The translations under genes were made by a program, and so were the position numbers. Below the pieces are notes generated by a model. The model was not told the origin of the DNA, did not search any database, and saw only the letters and a program-made list of their open reading frames with translations. A stretch of 64,000 nt of DNA from JAKAIY01 sp036258195 (GTDB taxonomy: Bacteria > Chloroflexota > Ktedonobacteria > Ktedonobacterales > JADMIN01), in contig DATAED010000076.1 of the NCBI GenBank assembly GCA_036258195.1, forward strand, positions 1-64,000. Direction: 5' to 3'. Positions within the stretch are counted from its first letter, which is position 1; each line of letters begins with the position of its first letter. Below are positions 61,221-64,000 of this stretch, piece by piece.

Positions 61221-62846
61221 ATGGCCCGTGACGATGCGCCTCCCGCCTCCGCCACCTGGCGCGATGGCGAGCATCCCGATGACGACCTGATCGTCACCCG
61301 CGAATCGCTCGACGACGCGACGCCTCCACCTGCGCCGTGGGAGGGCCACGGCTGGCTGCTGCATGGCGACGGCCGCGACGACGACGATAGCCAGCGCGAC
61401 GTCAGCACGACCGCGCCGCTGGCCACCAGCGCGCTCATCCGCATCGTCTGGAGTCGCAGCCTGACGTTCCGCCAGAAGGCGCTGCGCGCAGGCGGCATGC
61501 TCCTGCTCGTGCTGCTGGCCGTCTATCTGGTGATCGGCGGGCCTGCCGCGACCCCCGGCTTCTTCGCTCGCGTAGGCGACGCCGTCAACGCTCGCCTGCA
61601 TCCGCCCAAGCCACAGCCCACGCTGGCCGAGCGTGGCTATACCTTCATCAAATCGCCGCCCGGCTCATACAACCTGCCGGAGATCAGCATCGCGCCAGTC
61701 GTCGATCACGCCAATGCCGCCTGGGCCTGCTGGTCTTCGCCCTTCTCAGCGGGCGCGCCGCGTGGCGTCTGGAGCGCCGAGGCGTTCTACACGGATAGCG
61801 GTGGCAGCCACTGGAGCCGCCTGCCACTGCCGCAGTCCACCGGACTCGACTGCTCGACGCTCGCCGATGGCCAGAACAGCGCCAACGCGCTGATCGCGCT
61901 GGGGCAGGGTCTGGCGCCTGATGGTAGCTGCATCGCGCCATTCCTCTACCTGACCACCGACACGGGCGCATCATGGATAAAGATTCCCTGGCCGCTTGGC
62001 CCATCCGAGGCGGCGTGCCAGTTCAGCGCCGCGCTCGAAGGGGGCGTCATCTACCTCTGGGCGCCAACGCCTCTGGTGCGAGGAACCAGCCCGTACGCGT
62101 CCCCATCCGGTCGCCTGGTCGTCTCACGCGACCATGGTCAGACCTGGGCGCTGGCCGATAACGGACTGGACGACATCACTCAGCTCAACATCGTCGGCTT
62201 TCGGCCCGGCGGCTCCATCCTCGCCGAGATTGCCGATGTCCAGGGCAACGGCTCCTCGTCGCTGCTGATGGCGAGTGACGACTACGGCGCCTCGTGGCGC
62301 AGCCTCGGCGATCTGCCCGGCGCCTTCCCGCAGGTCTTTGTCTCGTCCGACCACCGCGCCGCTGATCCCGCAGGTTGGGGCCGCCTCTACGTCCTCTCGC
62401 GTACCGTCGTCAACAACTCCCCCAGCGTCCCGCCAGCCTACGCGCTCTCGACTGGCTTTCTCGGCGGCAAATGGTCGGATGTCCCGCTGCCCCCGCTGGC
62501 GGCGGGTCAGGCGTCCACGGCGACCGCCAATCAGCCGCTGGTCATCGGGGTCGGCCCGGTAGGCTCGCTGGAGGTCGAGCGCGGCATCGTGGAGTCGCAC
62601 AACGCGCAGCTCAGCCCCGCGCGCCTGCTGTGGGTCTGGGATCCTCTCCACAGCGAGTGGCTGCAGGATCCGCAGGGCATCCCTGGCAATCTGGCGCTGG
62701 AGGGATCGAGCTGGCGCGCAGGCGATCAGATCATCTGGGTGACGACCCTCCAGCTCGGCGTGCCACCCGTCTTGCAGATCTACACCAAGACGTATCCTGC
62801 CGACTTACTCGCGCACATTCAGTCGGGCCAGCAAGCCAACACATAA
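61221..62846 (+). CDS. Membrane-anchored BNR/propeller-like protein
   Basis: This 541-aa protein starts with an acidic N-terminal region (1-85) and one membrane helix near residues 92-113 (GGMLLLVLLAVYLVIGG), leaving a large external domain. That domain has repeated segments such as YTDSGGSHWSRLPLP, LTTDTGASWIKIPWP, VSRDHGQTWALADNG and ASDDYGASWRSLGDL. These are the SxDxGxxW Asp-box repeats of sialidase-type beta-propellers. No catalytic sialidase arginine triad can be identified, so it is more likely a binding or sensor domain. GAGAGGA precedes ATG 61221. Confidence 0.82.
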   Translation: MARDDAPPASATWRDGEHPDDDLIVTRESLDDATPPPAPWEGHGWLLHGDGRDDDDSQRDVSTTAPLATSALIRIVWSRSLTFRQKALRAGGMLLLVLLAVYLVIGGPAATPGFFARVGDAVNARLHPPKPQPTLAERGYTFIKSPPGSYNLPEISIAPVVDHANAAWACWSSPFSAGAPRGVWSAEAFYTDSGGSHWSRLPLPQSTGLDCSTLADGQNSANALIALGQGLAPDGSCIAPFLYLTTDTGASWIKIPWPLGPSEAACQFSAALEGGVIYLWAPTPLVRGTSPYASPSGRLVVSRDHGQTWALADNGLDDITQLNIVGFRPGGSILAEIADVQGNGSSSLLMASDDYGASWRSLGDLPGAFPQVFVSSDHRAADPAGWGRLYVLSRTVVNNSPSVPPAYALSTGFLGGKWSDVPLPPLAAGQASTATANQPLVIGVGPVGSLEVERGIVESHNAQLSPARLLWVWDPLHSEWLQDPQGIPGNLALEGSSWRAGDQIIWVTTLQLGVPPVLQIYTKTYPADLLAHIQSGQQANT

Positions 62847-62895
62847 CGCGCCATAGCCAGGAAGACAGGGCGCGGCGGGCGGACGGGAGCGCATA

Positions 62896-62904
62896 TGATA
62901 TAGT
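62896..62904 (+). promoter_or_regulatory. Extended -10 element of the FAD reductase gene
   Basis: TGATATAGT (TG-n-TATAGT) lies 57 bases before ATG 62962. No clear -35 is seen. Confidence 0.5.
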
Positions 62905-62961
62905 GCCGTGGATTCACAGGAGTGATCGGATACGTCGATTCCCAGCGAGCGAGGCGAGAGC

Positions 62962-64000
62962 ATGACAGCGGCGACAGACAGCGCACGGCAGTACGATGTC
63001 CTGATTGTGGGCGGCGGCCCAGCGGGCCTGAGCGCGGCTGAGGCGGCCGCCAAAGCAGGCGCGCGCGTGGCCGTGCTGGAGCGCCGCAAAGAGATCGGCT
63101 ATCCCGTCCACACGAGCGGTGGGAGCTGGATCAGCGACATGCGCGCCATCGGCGTTCCTGCCGACCTCTACTACCCCATCCGCGCCGTCACGTTCCTCTC
63201 GCCCAAGCGCTCGGTGCAGTTCGACTACGACAATCCCGTCTGCTGCGTGCTGGATGTGCGCGGTGTCTACCAGTTCCTGGCCAGTCGCGCCATCGCGGCA
63301 GGCGCCGAAATTCATCCCAACTCGCCCGTCGAAGGCCCCATCGTCGAGGATGGTCGTGTCGTCGGCGTCACCGCCAAAGATCACCGCAACCGCGTCGGCC
63401 AGTGGCGCGCCGATGTCGTCATCGACGCTAGCGGCTTCTCCAGCACGCTGGTGACGCGGGCCGGAGTGCGGCGCGGCTTCCAGCGCTACGGCTACGGCGC
63501 CGAATATGATCTCGTCGCGCCCAACTACGACCAGAACATGCTCTACCTCATCATGGGCAGCCAGGTCGCGCCATCGGGCTATGCGTGGGCCTTCCCGCGT
63601 GGCAAGCAGCGCGTGCGTCTCGGCGTCGGCGTCATTCGCCCCGATGTCGTGGCCGATGCGCGCGAGTACCTCGACTCATTCACTGAGCGCCTGCCGCAGC
63701 TTGCCGACGCCTTCAAGGGCGCCAGCCCCATCGAGTATCACACTGGCCTCTTCCCCTCCGAGGGCGTGGCGGAGAAGTTCGTCGCCGATGGGCTGATCGC
63801 CACGGGCGACTCGGCGGGCCATGGATCCACGCTGGTCGGCGAGGGCATCCGCTTCGCCATTTACAGCGGCCAGATGGCCGGCTCTGTCGCGGCTGAGGCC
63901 GCAAAGGCTGCCAACACTTCCGCTGAGTTCCTGGGACGCTACGACCGCCAGTGGCGCGCGCGCTTTGGCCGCGAGATGGACATCTCGTACATTGTCAACC
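62962..64000 (+). CDS. Geranylgeranyl-reductase-like FAD protein, truncated by window edge
   Basis: From ATG 62962 the frame is open through the right edge, so the C-terminus is missing; 346 residues are visible. It starts with the Rossmann FAD motif DVLIVGGGPAGLSAAEAAAKAGARVAVLE, continues with VIDASGFSSTLVTRAG, and has the second FAD segment DGLIATGDSAGHGSTLVGEGIRFAIYSGQMAG. This is the geranylgeranyl reductase family, which saturates isoprenoid chains or reduces related substrates. It fits the isoprenoid genes ispH and fni elsewhere in the window. GAGGCGAG precedes the ATG. A related aromatic hydroxylase or electron-transfer flavoprotein cannot be excluded. Confidence 0.85.
   Translation, partial: MTAATDSARQYDVLIVGGGPAGLSAAEAAAKAGARVAVLERRKEIGYPVHTSGGSWISDMRAIGVPADLYYPIRAVTFLSPKRSVQFDYDNPVCCVLDVRGVYQFLASRAIAAGAEIHPNSPVEGPIVEDGRVVGVTAKDHRNRVGQWRADVVIDASGFSSTLVTRAGVRRGFQRYGYGAEYDLVAPNYDQNMLYLIMGSQVAPSGYAWAFPRGKQRVRLGVGVIRPDVVADAREYLDSFTERLPQLADAFKGASPIEYHTGLFPSEGVAEKFVADGLIATGDSAGHGSTLVGEGIRFAIYSGQMAGSVAAEAAKAANTSAEFLGRYDRQWRARFGREMDISYIVN

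Noticed and set aside
1..64000. CRISPR array, tRNA, rRNA, insertion sequence or phage region
   Set aside because: I found no spaced direct-repeat array, no transposase or integrase frames, and no tRNA-like clover or rRNA stretch; the palindromic repeats are dispersed singly.

Overview
The window is 64 kb of GC-rich bacterial chromosome, packed mostly with housekeeping and metabolic genes. I see no tRNA, rRNA, CRISPR array, insertion sequence, integrase or phage gene. The gene set includes the MEP-pathway enzyme IspH, type 2 isopentenyl-diphosphate isomerase, a geranylgeranyl-reductase-like flavoprotein, MurE/MraY peptidoglycan enzymes, RNase J, a Ser/Thr kinase with an extracytoplasmic domain, a CoxSLM-type molybdenum hydroxylase and ClpC. 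Together these suggest a member of the Chloroflexota (Ktedonobacteria-like) or a neighbouring Terrabacteria lineage. That placement is an inference from gene content and not a phylogenetic result.

Layout. Positions 1-5.6 kb carry a truncated membrane protein, endonuclease III, a one-carbon pair (FchA-like cyclohydrolase plus FolD), a PhzF-like isomerase and MurE. Positions 5.7-13.8 kb carry MraY with a long tail, a DUF899 protein, YchF, the membrane Ser/Thr kinase, a 58-aa protein and IspH. Positions 14-23.9 kb carry a helicase-associated-domain protein, membrane-anchored proteins, the three molybdenum hydroxylase subunits, isopentenyl-diphosphate isomerase and two small proteins. Positions 24-29.4 kb form a minus-strand group: polytopic membrane protein, beta-propeller lipoprotein, small winged-helix-like protein and RNase J. 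Positions 29.6-35.3 kb carry a molybdopterin oxidoreductase, a single-strand-annealing-type recombinase, a 2-oxoacid dehydrogenase E2 and MetRS. Positions 35.9-45.4 kb carry a secreted protein, a DgcN/DgcA/HD-hydrolase operon, a methyltransferase, a cation/proton antiporter, an aquaporin, a GT2 glycosyltransferase and a VOC protein. Positions 45.4-58 kb are a long minus-strand series: SRPBCC-methyltransferase fusion, ClpC, CYTH-CHAD protein, MoaA, UPF0173 hydrolase, MetH, PfpI and a lipoprotein. Positions 58-64 kb carry a GNAT enzyme, an amidohydrolase, small proteins, a membrane-anchored propeller protein and a truncated FAD reductase.

Genes that work together: fchA and folD appear to split the two reactions of bifunctional FolD, because the FolD here has lost its cyclohydrolase lysine. 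MetH uses the one-carbon units made by this pathway. MoaA makes the cofactor needed by the molybdenum hydroxylase and the sulfite-oxidase-like enzyme. IspH, the isomerase and the geranylgeranyl-reductase-like enzyme belong to isoprenoid metabolism. MurE, MraY and perhaps DgcN/DgcA touch cell-wall chemistry and D-glutamate.

Between the genes are at least nine copies of a GC-rich palindromic repeat, several perfect terminator hairpins and a recurring extended -10 promoter element (TGnTAnnnT). A near-consensus LexA/DinR-type box sits against a TTGACA hexamer upstream of the recombinase gene. The most notable observations are the FolD/FchA division of labour, the apparently SOS-controlled chromosomal recombinase and the dispersed hairpin family.
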